Below, piece by piece: positions 17,639-27,675 of a DNA stretch of 64,000 bases. This DNA comes from an uncultured Desulfomonile sp. (GTDB lineage Bacteria > Desulfobacterota > Desulfomonilia > Desulfomonilales > Desulfomonilaceae), in assembly GCA_903952205.1 (NCBI GenBank), contig CAJBEZ010000008.1:1-64000 (forward strand), in the 5' to 3' direction. Numbering within the stretch: position 1 is the first letter of the stretch; each line of letters begins with the position of its first letter. Under the pieces are notes generated by a model, which saw only the letters and a list, made by a program, of their open reading frames with translations, had not been told where the DNA came from and did no database searches. Position numbers and translations under genes: made by a program.

Positions 17639-19117
17639 CTATTGTCCCTGCCCCAGTTGGTCCAAGTCGATTCTTAACCTTCCAACGAATCCTCCATCAA
17701 GTATGTAAATGGCGGGTCTGTCAACAGATGGCTCCACAATTGCGTAGATAGTTTGGGGAGTTCTTTGTTCGTTTTTCTTGTCGATCTTTTTGTGTCCGTA
17801 TGCCTCATTGGGTTGGCCGGGGTCTGAATCAATTTTTTCCTGAGTAGCTTGTAATAAAGGATCCCACCCCATACGGATATTTGTCGGACTTCCTGATCCT
17901 TTTTGATGAAGCCAAAATTGAAGAGGAGAATTGTTCAAATGATACTTAGAGAGGTCTTCCGGAATAGGGGAAATCTCCGATTTAAAATTCAAATCTTTTA
18001 GTGACCACAATAAACCGCTAACCAGCCAGTCATCAAGCTTGTCGATTTTCTTAGGGGCCTCCATTTTCCACTTGTTGTCCGTTGACTTCGACAGCAGCCA
18101 CTTTTGATCCATGAATTCAATTTCGATTTTCTCCACATCAATTGGTTCGAACGAGGTTATAGATTTATCTGTAAGGCTCTCAGCGTCAACCTTGGTATTC
18201 TGGAAAAATTTGTCTTCTACCACATATACTGGAGCCTGTCCTGATACGGAAAGATATACCGAGTTGTCGGGTGACATCGACTCCCTGGACTTTTCTGAAA
18301 TAGCTCCCAAAGTCAGTTTTTTTGAGAAATCCCTGCCTTTCAACACAATTTTGTTCAAAGATTTGTCAAAACCGTAAGAATCGTTTTCGGTCAAAGGCGC
18401 ATCGAGCATCTCCTTAGCTTTCAATTCCGCTAGGCTCATCAAAAATGATCGAACCCCCGAAGTCTTGGCCCTGGCGTCGACAGGATCTGTAATACGCCAT
18501 TTACCTTCTGTCTTATTGAGATTCGTTTGTTTACCTTCACGGATAATTTCTATCGCCGTTATGTCTTCCGGTGAAAATTTGACGACAGCTTTCTCGCGCA
18601 CATCAAAAAGAGACTTATTGAGACTCTTCTCGAGTGTGTCGGCAACCAGGAACAGTCTTGGGTCTCCCTGGACTCTCAAATAGTATGAGGCCTTGGACGG
18701 ATTCGAAGCTCCAAAAGACATTTCGACTGTTTTTCCATTTGCGCTAAAAGATACGCTTATACTTGGTTTCTCGAGACCGTAAAGGTTCCAGTCGGCGTCT
18801 TTCTCCAGGACTATCTTTTCTGGTTGGGCGGATGCAGACGACGTAATCAAGCCCTCGATCGTCCTCGTGTCGGCATTCGTTTCTATAGGACTGACCACAC
18901 GCCAGGTATTGGATTCGCCTTTTTTTATCTGGATTGGGTGATCTTTGGATCCCACAATCTTAATTTCGGTTAAGGAATCTCTGTCGAGTTGCAGGAGTCT
19001 CGATGCCTTTTCTTTGCGTTCGGACTCTGACTGTTTATACTTAAATTCGACAAGGAATATGTAAATCAGAACAATTGACAGTACGCCCAAATACACCAGT
19101 AGCCTGGATGGTCTCAT
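17639..19117 (-). CDS. DUF4340 domain-containing membrane-anchored protein
   Basis: A 492-residue protein with one N-terminal membrane helix (residues 7 to 23) and an extracytoplasmic part made of repeated DUF4340-type beta modules (for example WRVVSPIETNADTRTIEGLI and KWRITDPVDARAKTSGVRSF). It is the last gene of a four-gene operon after an ABC ATPase, a permease and a GldG-like protein. This set is widespread, related to the GldAFG gliding-motility transporter, but its cargo is unknown. Confidence 0.85.
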   Translation of the reverse strand: MRPSRLLVYLGVLSIVLIYIFLVEFKYKQSESERKEKASRLLQLDRDSLTEIKIVGSKDHPIQIKKGESNTWRVVSPIETNADTRTIEGLITSSASAQPEKIVLEKDADWNLYGLEKPSISVSFSANGKTVEMSFGASNPSKASYYLRVQGDPRLFLVADTLEKSLNKSLFDVREKAVVKFSPEDITAIEIIREGKQTNLNKTEGKWRITDPVDARAKTSGVRSFLMSLAELKAKEMLDAPLTENDSYGFDKSLNKIVLKGRDFSKKLTLGAISEKSRESMSPDNSVYLSVSGQAPVYVVEDKFFQNTKVDAESLTDKSITSFEPIDVEKIEIEFMDQKWLLSKSTDNKWKMEAPKKIDKLDDWLVSGLLWSLKDLNFKSEISPIPEDLSKYHLNNSPLQFWLHQKGSGSPTNIRMGWDPLLQATQEKIDSDPGQPNEAYGHKKIDKKNEQRTPQTIYAIVEPSVDRPAIYILDGGFVGRLRIDLDQLGQGQ

Positions 19118-19171
19118 GGTTTAAGTCAAGCCCTCCAAATCAGTAGTATCAAAATATCACCTTGATTTAAC

Positions 19172-20683
19172 TTATATTCTAGCCAGCTTTCTTCGGTATA
19201 AGAAAACGCAAATCCCCGCTACTATCCACAGCAGCGGTATAATCACAACTGGGACCATGAACGAAATGAGCGACTGATTTGCAGTCAGGACAACAGGTTG
19301 CGCTTTCTGGGACTTAGGTCGAATGGCGATAAGGTTTTCGTCCTCGGCCAGCCACGAAACGGTGTTCATGAACAGATCGCCGTTCCCTTGCAATTTAAAA
19401 AAACGATTGGCGGCAAAAAGGGAACTGCCGGTCACTACTACTCGACCTTTTAAGGCAATTTCCTGACCGTCTAATTGACCCATGGATTGATCTGAAGTAT
19501 CAGTTTCCAGTTGTGAAAGACTTCCTTCACGAATATTTTTTGACCCTGAAGGATCTTGCGATTCATCAGGTTTTGTGCCTGGTGGGGTCTTCTTTATCGT
19601 GATTGTTGATACTGACATTACTGGTATTGGACCTTTTTGTCCCGTGTTTTCATTAAAATCAGCGACTCCCGATTTCAACTGTTGTTCATCGATAGTCCAG
19701 GACACAGGACTCGTCTTGGCGAGTTCAGTTGTCTGAATGTCGGTCAGGGCGGGAGAAAGCGCTCTTACTGATCTGGTTTGAGGGAAGAAGGACGCAACCG
19801 TAAAACCCTTGGTGATTGGAAACTGAGCGTAAGTAGTGATCACGGGCATCAGGTAATCCCCGCCAAGCGCCTGGCTCATTCTGTCAACAACTATATCGCC
19901 TCCCGTGGTCTGGAAACCAAAACTGGCTAAGGATTCTGATAACTTGGGAGTCTGAAAGGGATTCATGAGTATAAGAAGGCTGCCGCCCCTGCCAACATAA
20001 TCCTGGATAGCCTTGATCTCGTTCTGCATGGGATCAGTCTTCGGACCTGCGATGACAAGCATCGTGGCGTCGGAGGGAACTTCCGGGGCCTGAAGCAGAA
20101 TGATTTCTTCTGTTTTGTAATTTTGTTTCTCGATTTGCTCTTTTGCCACGGAAAAACCTTCTGGACCTGAATCTGCAGGGTCAAGTTCCCCATGTCCCTT
20201 CAGAAAATAGACTTTCTTGGAATCTTTTCTCAAGAGCTTCATTAGGGAGTTTGTAACTGATTCTTCATCAATAGTGTTGAGGCGTTCCGTCTTATCGCCG
20301 GCTTTAAGAATTAGGGCAGGGTAACTGTCCACCTTGTTTTGAAGTGCGATAGCCCTGTCCCTGTCGGGATCGTAAAAAGTGTAAGTAAAGTTCTTCCACA
20401 CGTCACGATATCGTTCGAGAAGATCCTGGGTCTCATCTCGACCCGGTTGATCCTTTGTTTCATAAAAGGCCAGAACTTCTACTGGAAGGTCCTTCTCTCT
20501 AAATGTTTCCACAAGCTGTCGGCTCTGGGGGGCCAGTGTATGTTTTCCCGAATTGGTAAGGTCCCATCTCTTCGGATTTTCTATAGCCACATATTGAAGC
20601 GCTATTACTATTCCCAAGAAGATGAGAGTTCCAACAGCCAGACCTCCACCCCGCATTGCTCGAGATTGCAAGAAGTCCCTCAT
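19172..20683 (-). CDS. GldG-like ABC transporter auxiliary protein
   Basis: A 503-residue protein with membrane helices at both ends (about residues 14 to 32 and 470 to 495). A GldG/IFT52-like periplasmic domain lies between them: LTNSGKHTLAPQSRQLVETF near the start, VYFLKGHGELDP and LLILMNPFQTP in the middle. It starts 4 bases after the permease stop, so it is coupled to it. The relatives act with an ABC-2 type permease and ATPase; substrate not known. Confidence 0.85.
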   Translation of the reverse strand: MRDFLQSRAMRGGGLAVGTLIFLGIVIALQYVAIENPKRWDLTNSGKHTLAPQSRQLVETFREKDLPVEVLAFYETKDQPGRDETQDLLERYRDVWKNFTYTFYDPDRDRAIALQNKVDSYPALILKAGDKTERLNTIDEESVTNSLMKLLRKDSKKVYFLKGHGELDPADSGPEGFSVAKEQIEKQNYKTEEIILLQAPEVPSDATMLVIAGPKTDPMQNEIKAIQDYVGRGGSLLILMNPFQTPKLSESLASFGFQTTGGDIVVDRMSQALGGDYLMPVITTYAQFPITKGFTVASFFPQTRSVRALSPALTDIQTTELAKTSPVSWTIDEQQLKSGVADFNENTGQKGPIPVMSVSTITIKKTPPGTKPDESQDPSGSKNIREGSLSQLETDTSDQSMGQLDGQEIALKGRVVVTGSSLFAANRFFKLQGNGDLFMNTVSWLAEDENLIAIRPKSQKAQPVVLTANQSLISFMVPVVIIPLLWIVAGICVFLYRRKLARI

Positions 20684-20686
20684 TTC

Positions 20687-21457
20687 TCATCCCCTCCATC
20701 GCTGAGTTTCGATTGACCTAAAAGTTAAAAACAGGAAAACCGCAGAGAAAAAGACGAAAAATGAGACGTCGGACACAACTAGAATACCCTTCAGAAAGGA
20801 GTCTAAACGCTCCAAGATTGAAACCTGCCTAATTATTGTCCCTGCTGTAGGACCGGTGAACGAAGAAGTCCAACTTATCATCCAGAACATAAGGGCTGCT
20901 CCAAACGAGATTGCTCCAGCGATTATCTGATTCTCCGTCATCGAGGATATGAAGACCCCCATGGCGATGAAGGATGATCCCATCAATATGATCCCTAAAT
21001 ATGAGCTTATAAAGACTCCCATGTCAAAAGAACCAAGTGGAGCCATGATCAAAAGGAAGGACAGGGTGCATGCCATCATTACAAGAAGAACAGACAAAGG
21101 CGCCAGAAACTTTCCCATCACAATTCCAAAGTCATTGACTGGATACGTTAGTAGGAGTTCTATGGTACCAGACTTCTTTTCCTCGGAGAATAATCGCATT
21201 GTGAGAAGTGGAATCAGGAACAGAAGAATTATACTCATGTTTTGAACTAGCGGTCGAATGACCACGTCCGTGAGGTTTATTCTTTCCGCGAACATGGGAT
21301 TGTTTGCAGCTTGTAAGCTAATGACGCTGAGTAGAGAGACATTCGCCCAAAAAAAGAACCCCACTATAATTAGAAATATGGCTATGACGGCGTAAGCAAC
21401 CGGAGATACGAAGAAATTAGCCATTTCCTTTCTAAATATCGCTACCAGTCCGTGCAC
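20687..21457 (-). CDS. ABC-2 type transporter permease (GldF-like)
   Basis: A 256-residue permease with about six membrane helices and the motif FSEEKKSGTIELLLTYPV near residues 88 to 105, typical of ABC-2 and NosY/GldF permeases. It begins with GTG; this G is shared with the TAG stop of the ATPase gene, so translation is coupled. It should form the membrane channel of the transporter. Confidence 0.88.
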   Translation of the reverse strand: MHGLVAIFRKEMANFFVSPVAYAVIAIFLIIVGFFFWANVSLLSVISLQAANNPMFAERINLTDVVIRPLVQNMSIILLFLIPLLTMRLFSEEKKSGTIELLLTYPVNDFGIVMGKFLAPLSVLLVMMACTLSFLLIMAPLGSFDMGVFISSYLGIILMGSSFIAMGVFISSMTENQIIAGAISFGAALMFWMISWTSSFTGPTAGTIIRQVSILERLDSFLKGILVVSDVSFFVFFSAVFLFLTFRSIETQRWRG

Positions 21458-22443
21458 TATGCCACCTCCTTTCCCATAGTAGTATTATCTTCAGCCCGCG
21501 ATTCAATGGTTTCCTCAGTTATCAGATCTAGGAAAACATCTTCCAGACTGACATCAATTGACCTAAGTTCCAGCAACTCCCATTCCTTTTCAACTATTGC
21601 CCTAGCCAGAATTGGCCTCACGTCTAAATTCTTTTCGGCCTCAACACTTAAGGTTGAACATCCATCTTGCAGTGGCGCCAAAACTTTAACAGACGAAACT
21701 CCCCTCAAAATTTGGACAAGATTTGTCGCCTCGTGTTCCGGAGCCCTTAGTGAGACCTGAATCCTGGATGTTCTACCTGAACCGCTGATAAGGTTTTCCG
21801 GAGAATCCTCCGCTACAATGGATCCTTTGTTTATAATTATGACTCGGGAGCAAATTTGGCTGACTTCAGGTAGAATGTGGGAAGACAGGATGACGGTTTT
21901 GTTGAGAGCGAAACTCTTTATCAGATTTCTTATTTCTTTTATCTGTCTTGGGTCCAGCCCGATTGTGGGTTCATCAAGAATGATAATCTCCGGGTCACCG
22001 ATAAGCGCCTGGGCCAGACCAAGTCTCTGTCTGTAACCTTTTGACAGCCACCGAATCATTTTCCCCTGAACGTCTTCAATGCCGACTACTTTGGAAACCC
22101 GCTCGATCTCCTGATTTCGATTCGAGGAAGGAACTCCTTTGGCCCGTGTAACAAATTCCAGATAACCTCTAACTCGCATCCAATTGTATAGAGGAACGTT
22201 TTCGGGAAGATAGCCGATCTTACGCCTTACAGCCATAGAATCATGAGCGATGTCAATTCCCGAGACCCTAACTGACCCGGACGAGGCTGGGGTGAAGCAC
22301 GTGAGAATTCTCATAGTGGTGGTCTTGCCGGCTCCATTTGGACCCAGGAAGCCAACAATTTCTCCAGCCTTGACCTGAAAGTTTACATCCTTTACAGCGG
22401 CGAAGCGACCATAATATTTGGTCAGTCCGATGACCTCAATCAT
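21457..22443 (-). CDS. ABC transporter ATP-binding protein
   Basis: A 328-residue ATPase. Walker A is FLGPNGAGKTTTMRIL. The signature region is LSKGYRQRLGLAQALIGDP (LSKGY in place of LSGGQ, usual in this group), and Walker B is IIILDEPTIGLDP. A ~100-residue C-terminal domain follows. I start at the ATG at 22443 because GGAGG lies 6 bases before it and MIEVIGLTKYYGRF is the standard beginning; a frame 20 codons longer lacks support. First gene of the four-gene operon. Confidence 0.92.
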   Translation of the reverse strand: MIEVIGLTKYYGRFAAVKDVNFQVKAGEIVGFLGPNGAGKTTTMRILTCFTPASSGSVRVSGIDIAHDSMAVRRKIGYLPENVPLYNWMRVRGYLEFVTRAKGVPSSNRNQEIERVSKVVGIEDVQGKMIRWLSKGYRQRLGLAQALIGDPEIIILDEPTIGLDPRQIKEIRNLIKSFALNKTVILSSHILPEVSQICSRVIIINKGSIVAEDSPENLISGSGRTSRIQVSLRAPEHEATNLVQILRGVSSVKVLAPLQDGCSTLSVEAEKNLDVRPILARAIVEKEWELLELRSIDVSLEDVFLDLITEETIESRAEDNTTMGKEVA

Positions 22444-22561
22444 ATAGCTTCCTCCTAAGCGATTGTTCAAAGGCCGTTCTACCAAGACGAACAGTAATGT
22501 CAAGTATCGCTTAATTAGCTTTATATTCAGTTAAATAATTATATAATACGAAAACATGAAC

Positions 22562-22581
22562 TATGTTAATTAATTAACATA
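22562..22581. promoter_or_regulatory. perfect 20-bp palindrome between divergent genes
   Basis: The sequence TATGTTAATTAATTAACATA is its own reverse complement. It lies in an AT-rich stretch between the ABC operon (leftward) and the TPR gene (rightward). This is the right place and form for a dimeric regulator site, but the high AT content makes chance symmetry more likely than usual. Confidence 0.35.
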
Positions 22582-22730
22582 TTGTTATTAACCACTATTA
22601 TTATCGCAGATTGTTGACCGGATGACGTTGAAGTGGTATAGGCGTATTGCTGGTTGTTTTCGTGAATCATCGAGGGATGGACCCAAAAAAGATCCGCCGT
22701 GAAAACTGATGAAAATGGAGAATTGAAATA

Positions 22731-24143
22731 ATGGAGACGCATCAAAAACCTCTCCTTAAAACAGTATGGATAGTTCTTTTGTCGTTGGTGATCTCGATGG
22801 CGTCTTTAAATGTCGCCTCGGCTGAAGCTCCAACCGATGCTCAGCAGGCAGAGAACGCCTTTTTCAGAGGCAGCCATTTACTATCACGGGACAACATGAC
22901 AGAGGCGCTGCCGGCGCTTGAAGAAGCGGTTCAATTTGACCCCGGGAACGAGAAATTCAGGCGTGTGCTTGCCGTAGCTTACAACAACTACGCTATTCGT
23001 CTGAGCAAAGACGGAAAAACCCTTGAAGGGCTGCGTTTCATGGAAAAGGCCCATTCGGTAGTATCTAATGACGAGCAGATTCAGAAAAATTTTGTCAACG
23101 CATGCATGCAGTTGGCGGCTGTTCCAGATGACAAAATTCCAGTCAGGGACAAGCTTCATTTTCTAAGGAAAGCCCTGGAACTTGACCCCGAAGAGACTAC
23201 GCTGAAGAAGGCTTTGGCCGCCCTGATAAATAATGAGGGGGCGTCTCGGAATCCTGGAGCATCCTCATCAGAGGAGATAAAATCTCTTGAGGAGGCTATG
23301 AGTCTTGACCCAGACAATATCAAGATCAGAAAAAACCTTTGCGTTTCTGTGTACAATCTGGCGCTGGAGCACGAGAAGAGGGGAGAGCTTGAACAGGAAG
23401 TCGATTTATTGCAAAAGTCCGCCAGGCTATGTCCTAAGGATCATACTGTTGAGCAAGCTCTGGCCAGAACGCTTTCGAACCTTGCGGTTATCAAGGGTAA
23501 TAGCGGTGACTACGAATCGCAGATTTCCCTACTGAAAGACGCTCTGGAGCTGGAACCTGGGGATTCTACAACCAGGAACAATCTTGCCGCCGCTTACAAC
23601 AACTATGCTGTTGCAGACAATTCCCTGGACTTCGCTTCTCGGGTGTCATATCTGGAAAATGCCATAAAATTAGACCCCAAAAATCCTCTCGCTCATTCAA
23701 ATCTCTCAAACATTCTGGCAAAAGAAGGGATCATGGAATACAAGGCAGGGCAGATATCCAAGGCCACAGCGCTTCTGGAAAAATCTCTGAAACACGATCC
23801 CAAGAATAAAGCCGCGCAATCAAACCTCGCCGCCATCTATCACAACCAGGCCATTTCGTATGGAGAGCAGGGAAAGCATGAGCAGGAGATTCAGCAACTG
23901 AACAAAGCCCTGAGTGTGGCCCCGGATAATCAACAGATAAAGACCGATCTCGCCTTAGCTTACAATGATCATGCAGTGAGTCTCGAGAAAAAGGGCGAAA
24001 CCAAGCAGCAGATAAGTCTGCTAACAAAAGCCGGCAAACTGGCGCCCGACAACAAAGTCATCAAGGAAAATCTAACACGGGCCAAAGAGAAGGAAATCTC
24101 CGGTAAACCCAAAGATGAAACAAAGCAGGGCGCAAAAAAATGA
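22731..24143 (+). CDS. secreted tetratricopeptide-repeat protein
   Basis: A 470-residue protein with a signal peptide (hydrophobic residues 13 to 29, then NVASA). Repeated TPR-like helical pairs fill the rest and show recurring AL.LDP and AAxYNNxA patterns (for example ALELDPEETTLKKALAAL, AIKLDPKNPLAHSNLSNILA). A Lys/Glu-rich tail ends the chain. Such proteins are scaffolds; the partner is unknown. The AAYNNYAV pattern recurs about every 70 residues, suggesting internal duplication. No operon partner is evident. Confidence 0.85.
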   Translation: METHQKPLLKTVWIVLLSLVISMASLNVASAEAPTDAQQAENAFFRGSHLLSRDNMTEALPALEEAVQFDPGNEKFRRVLAVAYNNYAIRLSKDGKTLEGLRFMEKAHSVVSNDEQIQKNFVNACMQLAAVPDDKIPVRDKLHFLRKALELDPEETTLKKALAALINNEGASRNPGASSSEEIKSLEEAMSLDPDNIKIRKNLCVSVYNLALEHEKRGELEQEVDLLQKSARLCPKDHTVEQALARTLSNLAVIKGNSGDYESQISLLKDALELEPGDSTTRNNLAAAYNNYAVADNSLDFASRVSYLENAIKLDPKNPLAHSNLSNILAKEGIMEYKAGQISKATALLEKSLKHDPKNKAAQSNLAAIYHNQAISYGEQGKHEQEIQQLNKALSVAPDNQQIKTDLALAYNDHAVSLEKKGETKQQISLLTKAGKLAPDNKVIKENLTRAKEKEISGKPKDETKQGAKK

Positions 24144-24250
24144 CGGGATATGGTTATTTTTGAATCCCAAGCCGTTCTGTATTAGTTGGAACAGCCTGCT
24201 TAATTTCTTCTGTTCTTAAGGTAACCACGGCGTGTTGATCTGAGGAGGCT

Positions 24251-24841
24251 ATGTTGCTAAACATCATCTGGCTTTTTTTGCTCGTCGCTTCGACTGTAAC
24301 GGCTTTAATGACGGGTAATCTCAAAAATCTTGTTAACTCGGTTCCCGAGGCGGCGATGAACGCTTTTAAGCTTTCTATCGGATTAACGGGAATAATGGCT
24401 CTTTGGCTTGGGATAATGAAAATTGCTGAAGTAAGCGGCTTGACTAACAGATTAAGCTCTTTGATCGCGCCAATTATGGTACGCCTATTCCCTGGTGTGC
24501 CGAGGGATCACCCTGCCATAGCAGCGATGGCCGCCAACATGATCGCCAACATGTTTGGCTTGAACAATGCGGCGACTCCTCTGGGTATCAAGGCCATGAA
24601 GGATCTCGACTCTCTTAACACTACGAAAGGCTCTGCAACTCATGCAATGTGCATGTTTCTTGCCATCAACACTTCAAGTCTTCAATTGGTGCCGTTTGGA
24701 GCAATAGCTTTACTGGCGGCTGGTGGCTCTTCGGACCCAACAATAATCATTTTTCCTGCCATTGTCGCCACGAGTTTCTCCACAGTGTCAGCAGTTTGTA
24801 TAGCTCGCTTCATGTCAAAGCTTAAACGATTTCAGGACTGA
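24251..24841 (+). CDS. spmA: spore maturation protein A-like membrane protein (nucleoside recognition domain)
   Basis: A 196-residue membrane protein matching SpmA: LVNSVPEAAMNAFKLSIGL, LFPGVPRDHPAIAAMAANMI, NMFGLNNAATPLGIKAMKDL and FLAINTSSLQLVPFGAIAL. The name comes from Bacillus, but the pair occurs in many non-sporulating bacteria, where its role is unclear; transport of a small molecule is suspected. GAGGAGG precedes the ATG. spmB follows after 22 bases. Confidence 0.9.
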   Translation: MLLNIIWLFLLVASTVTALMTGNLKNLVNSVPEAAMNAFKLSIGLTGIMALWLGIMKIAEVSGLTNRLSSLIAPIMVRLFPGVPRDHPAIAAMAANMIANMFGLNNAATPLGIKAMKDLDSLNTTKGSATHAMCMFLAINTSSLQLVPFGAIALLAAGGSSDPTIIIFPAIVATSFSTVSAVCIARFMSKLKRFQD

Positions 24842-24863
24842 TTATGGGCTCTTTGGGTGCGTC

Positions 24864-25403
24864 ATGCCGATTAACGAACTAGTGTCAACGATTTCAAATC
24901 TCATCTTAATCCTCTTTCTAGTAGGAATTCCAGTTTATGGCTCACTGAAGGGCGTTAGGGTTTACGAGACTTTTGTTGACGGCGCAAAACAGGGTTTTGA
25001 AATTGCGGTCAATATCATCCCTTACCTTGTGGCGATACTGGTGGCCGTAGGAATGTTCAGGGCATCCGGAGCTATGGACATAATTATGGGCATGCTGCCT
25101 TCCGTTTTTCTCGATTTCGGGGTCACTTCGGAGATTATTGCGATGGCTTTGACCAGGCCTTTATCAGGGTCTGCTTCGCTGGGAATCCTGGGTGAGATAG
25201 TAACCTCCCAGGGACCGGACTCATTTCAAGCCAGGCTTGGTTCAGTAATACTCGGAAGCACCGAGACAACCCTGTACGTGGTAGCGGTCTATTTTGGCGC
25301 CGTATCCATAACAAGGACCAAGTATGCGGTGCATGCCGGGCTAATGGCCGATCTGGTGGGTGTTATAGCTTCGATAATTGTTTGCCGGCTCTTTTTCGGT
25401 TGA
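24864..25403 (+). CDS. spmB: spore maturation protein B-like membrane protein
   Basis: A 179-residue partner of SpmA with about five membrane helices. Motifs are YGSLKGVRVYETFVDGAKQG, PYLVAILVAVGMFRASGAMD, ALTRPLSGSASLGIL and GSTETTLYVVAVYFGAV, all typical of SpmB. It lies directly behind spmA, so the two form an operon. There are no sporulation genes nearby. Confidence 0.9.
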   Translation: MPINELVSTISNLILILFLVGIPVYGSLKGVRVYETFVDGAKQGFEIAVNIIPYLVAILVAVGMFRASGAMDIIMGMLPSVFLDFGVTSEIIAMALTRPLSGSASLGILGEIVTSQGPDSFQARLGSVILGSTETTLYVVAVYFGAVSITRTKYAVHAGLMADLVGVIASIIVCRLFFG

Positions 25404-25430
25404 AACCCGGCCATTTATGTAGGGCCCTTG

Positions 25431-25523
25431 TGGCGGAGAGAGAGGGATTCGAACCCTCGGTGGGACTCTACACCCCACACTCGCTTAGCAGGCGAGCACC
25501 TTCGGCCGCTCGGTCATCTCTCC
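25431..25523 (-). tRNA. tRNA-Ser (anticodon GCU)
   Basis: The minus strand starts GGAGAGA and ends TCTCTCC-G-CCA, giving a 7-bp acceptor stem and an encoded CCA. The anticodon stem CTCGC/GCGAG holds the loop CTGCTAA, so the anticodon is GCT (reads AGC/AGU). A long variable arm follows, as expected for serine tRNAs, and the T-arm is GAGGG-TTCGAAT-CCCTC. Total length 93 bases. Confidence 0.95.
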
Positions 25524-25587
25524 ATGCCTCAATGTTCCAAAATATTCACATGAACATGTTCTGTCAAGGTTTTTCAACGCCTCCAGG

Positions 25588-27528
25588 TTAGTGCGTTTCG
25601 AATTGGTCCACCGGGATCTCATCGATAAACCTGGATGTAGTCGTTGGAATCACTCCCAATCTGCGGTCATAGGTAGTCTGAGGAACCACTATCACAAGTC
25701 GATCCTTGGCCCTGGTAACGGCTACATAAATCAGTCTTCTCTCTTCCTCAAGATCATCAGGGTCTCCCAAAGACATCGGTGATGGTATCTTTCCTTCAGT
25801 GGCCCAAATAAGTATAACAGTTCCCCATTCAAGGCCTTTTGCGGAATGTATGGTGGATAGCACCAGCTTCTCAGTGTTTCCTTCCCAGTCTTCGTCGATT
25901 TCACGCTCCGGCGGTTCAATTGCGACGTCATTCAGGAATTCCACGAGGGATTTGTATGGGGCGCTCATCTGCGCCAGTTGGTCCAGTTCACGTAACCGCT
26001 TGGGGTAATTATCGTACGCCGCCTGAAGGTACGGGGTCAAGAAATGGTTGAGACTGTCTATTTTTTCTGGAAGATTGCCGTCCATGCGCGATATTTCATT
26101 TATTGAATTTATAAGATTCTCGACGGAGTCAGAATATTTCTTGCCTTTCGGCAAAACAGTCGCCAAATCCTCCAGTTCTCCTACTTTTGAGAACACGTTC
26201 GCCAGGGTTTGGGAGGTCTTATCTCCAACATGCGGTATCAATTTTAGGATACGCGCCCAGCTAATTTTGTCGTTCTTGTTTGAAATTACTCTAAGGTGAG
26301 CAATGGCGTCCTTAATATGCGCGCTTTCAACAAACTTGAACCCGCCGTATTTTACGTATGGGCATCTGACTTTCGTCAATTCGGCTTCAAGATCAAAAGA
26401 GTGGAAACCGGCTCGAAAAAGTACAGCCACATCATTTAAAGGTATGCCGTGTTGCCGCAATTCGTTGACTATTCTAAGAATTAGCAGGCTTTGCTCTTTT
26501 TCACTGAATGGTCTTGCCAACATTGGTTTGGCGCCGTTCTTTTTTTCGGAAAAAAGACGCTTGTGAAAACCGCTCTCCGCCCCTTGTATTATACCGTTAG
26601 CGACATCGAGAATGGGTTGAACACTTCGAAAATTTTCTTCCAGCTTGATTATTCTTGCGCCTGAAAAAAGTTCCGAAAAACGCATGATATTGTTGAAATC
26701 AGCGCCTCTGAAGGAATAAATGCTCTGAGAATCATCCCCAACAGCCATCACATTGTCGTGGCCATCTGCGAGTAGTCTGACCATCCGAGCCTGAAGCCTG
26801 TTGGTGTCCTGATACTCATCCACAAGGATGTGCGACCATCTGTTACATATGTCTCGCCGTACCCCGTCATTCGTTTCGATTAGTTCTATGGACCGTGTCA
26901 ACAAGTCATCGTAGTCAACTGAATGATGGCTCTTCTTGAAGTCTTCGTAAAATTCTCTGATCCTTTCTATATCGGCCCCAAAAGACTCAAAATGAGGACA
27001 TCTCCGTCCGATTACCTCCTGGATCGAATTCCCTGTCCCTAAGGAGCGGCCAATAATCTCAGAAATTGTTCTGGGCTTAGGGAAGGCTTTCATGTCTTCG
27101 ATGGGTGGCCGGATCTCCTTCCGCGCAATGTCGAGGGCGTCATGACTGTCGCTTTGATCAAGGATGGTAAAAGAAGCGTCGAGATCGATGAATCTAGAAT
27201 ACTTTCGCAATATGGACGCCCCAACCGAATGGAAAGTGCCTCCAGAAACGAGGGCAACCCTATCATCCAACAACCTGATGGCCCTACCGAGCATTTCCTG
27301 TGAAGCTTTTCTTGTGAATGTAAGGAGAAGAATCGAAGTCGGGTCCACGCCATGATCCACCAGCCATGCCACACGATAAACTATGGTTCTTGTTTTCCCA
27401 GAACCTGCGCCGGCAATAACCAGGACTGGCCCGGCTCCAGAGCTGACTGCCTCGAATTGTGAGCGATTCATCTCGCGTTCATAATCAATCGGTGTTCTGT
27501 TGGAATGTGTCGTTGTCATAGGATACAA
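25588..27528 (-). CDS. UvrD/Rep-type superfamily 1 DNA helicase
   Basis: A 646-residue ATP-dependent 3'-5' helicase. Seen in order: the Q motif MNRSQFEAVSSGAG, Walker A VIAGAGSGKTRTIVYR, motif Ia LLTFTRKASQEML, motif II ILVDEYQDTN, motif III AVGDDSQSIYSFRGAD, LEENFRS, motif V TIHSAKGLEW and motif VI RRLIYVAVTRAKDRL. It is a little shorter than UvrD or PcrA (about 720 residues) and lacks their long tail. It probably acts in repair or replication restart. Confidence 0.92.
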   Translation of the reverse strand: MYPMTTTHSNRTPIDYEREMNRSQFEAVSSGAGPVLVIAGAGSGKTRTIVYRVAWLVDHGVDPTSILLLTFTRKASQEMLGRAIRLLDDRVALVSGGTFHSVGASILRKYSRFIDLDASFTILDQSDSHDALDIARKEIRPPIEDMKAFPKPRTISEIIGRSLGTGNSIQEVIGRRCPHFESFGADIERIREFYEDFKKSHHSVDYDDLLTRSIELIETNDGVRRDICNRWSHILVDEYQDTNRLQARMVRLLADGHDNVMAVGDDSQSIYSFRGADFNNIMRFSELFSGARIIKLEENFRSVQPILDVANGIIQGAESGFHKRLFSEKKNGAKPMLARPFSEKEQSLLILRIVNELRQHGIPLNDVAVLFRAGFHSFDLEAELTKVRCPYVKYGGFKFVESAHIKDAIAHLRVISNKNDKISWARILKLIPHVGDKTSQTLANVFSKVGELEDLATVLPKGKKYSDSVENLINSINEISRMDGNLPEKIDSLNHFLTPYLQAAYDNYPKRLRELDQLAQMSAPYKSLVEFLNDVAIEPPEREIDEDWEGNTEKLVLSTIHSAKGLEWGTVILIWATEGKIPSPMSLGDPDDLEEERRLIYVAVTRAKDRLVIVVPQTTYDRRLGVIPTTTSRFIDEIPVDQFETH

Positions 27529-27675
27529 AACCCGGAATAATGGAATAGTTAAGCCAATAAGTAAGAACTGGAATAAAGAAAAACATAGTCAAAAACGTCT
27601 ATTTATGATATCATTACTACATTAGTTCCATTTTAATTGGTTGCCAAAAGGTAAATGTCATTGAAGGAGGATCGC

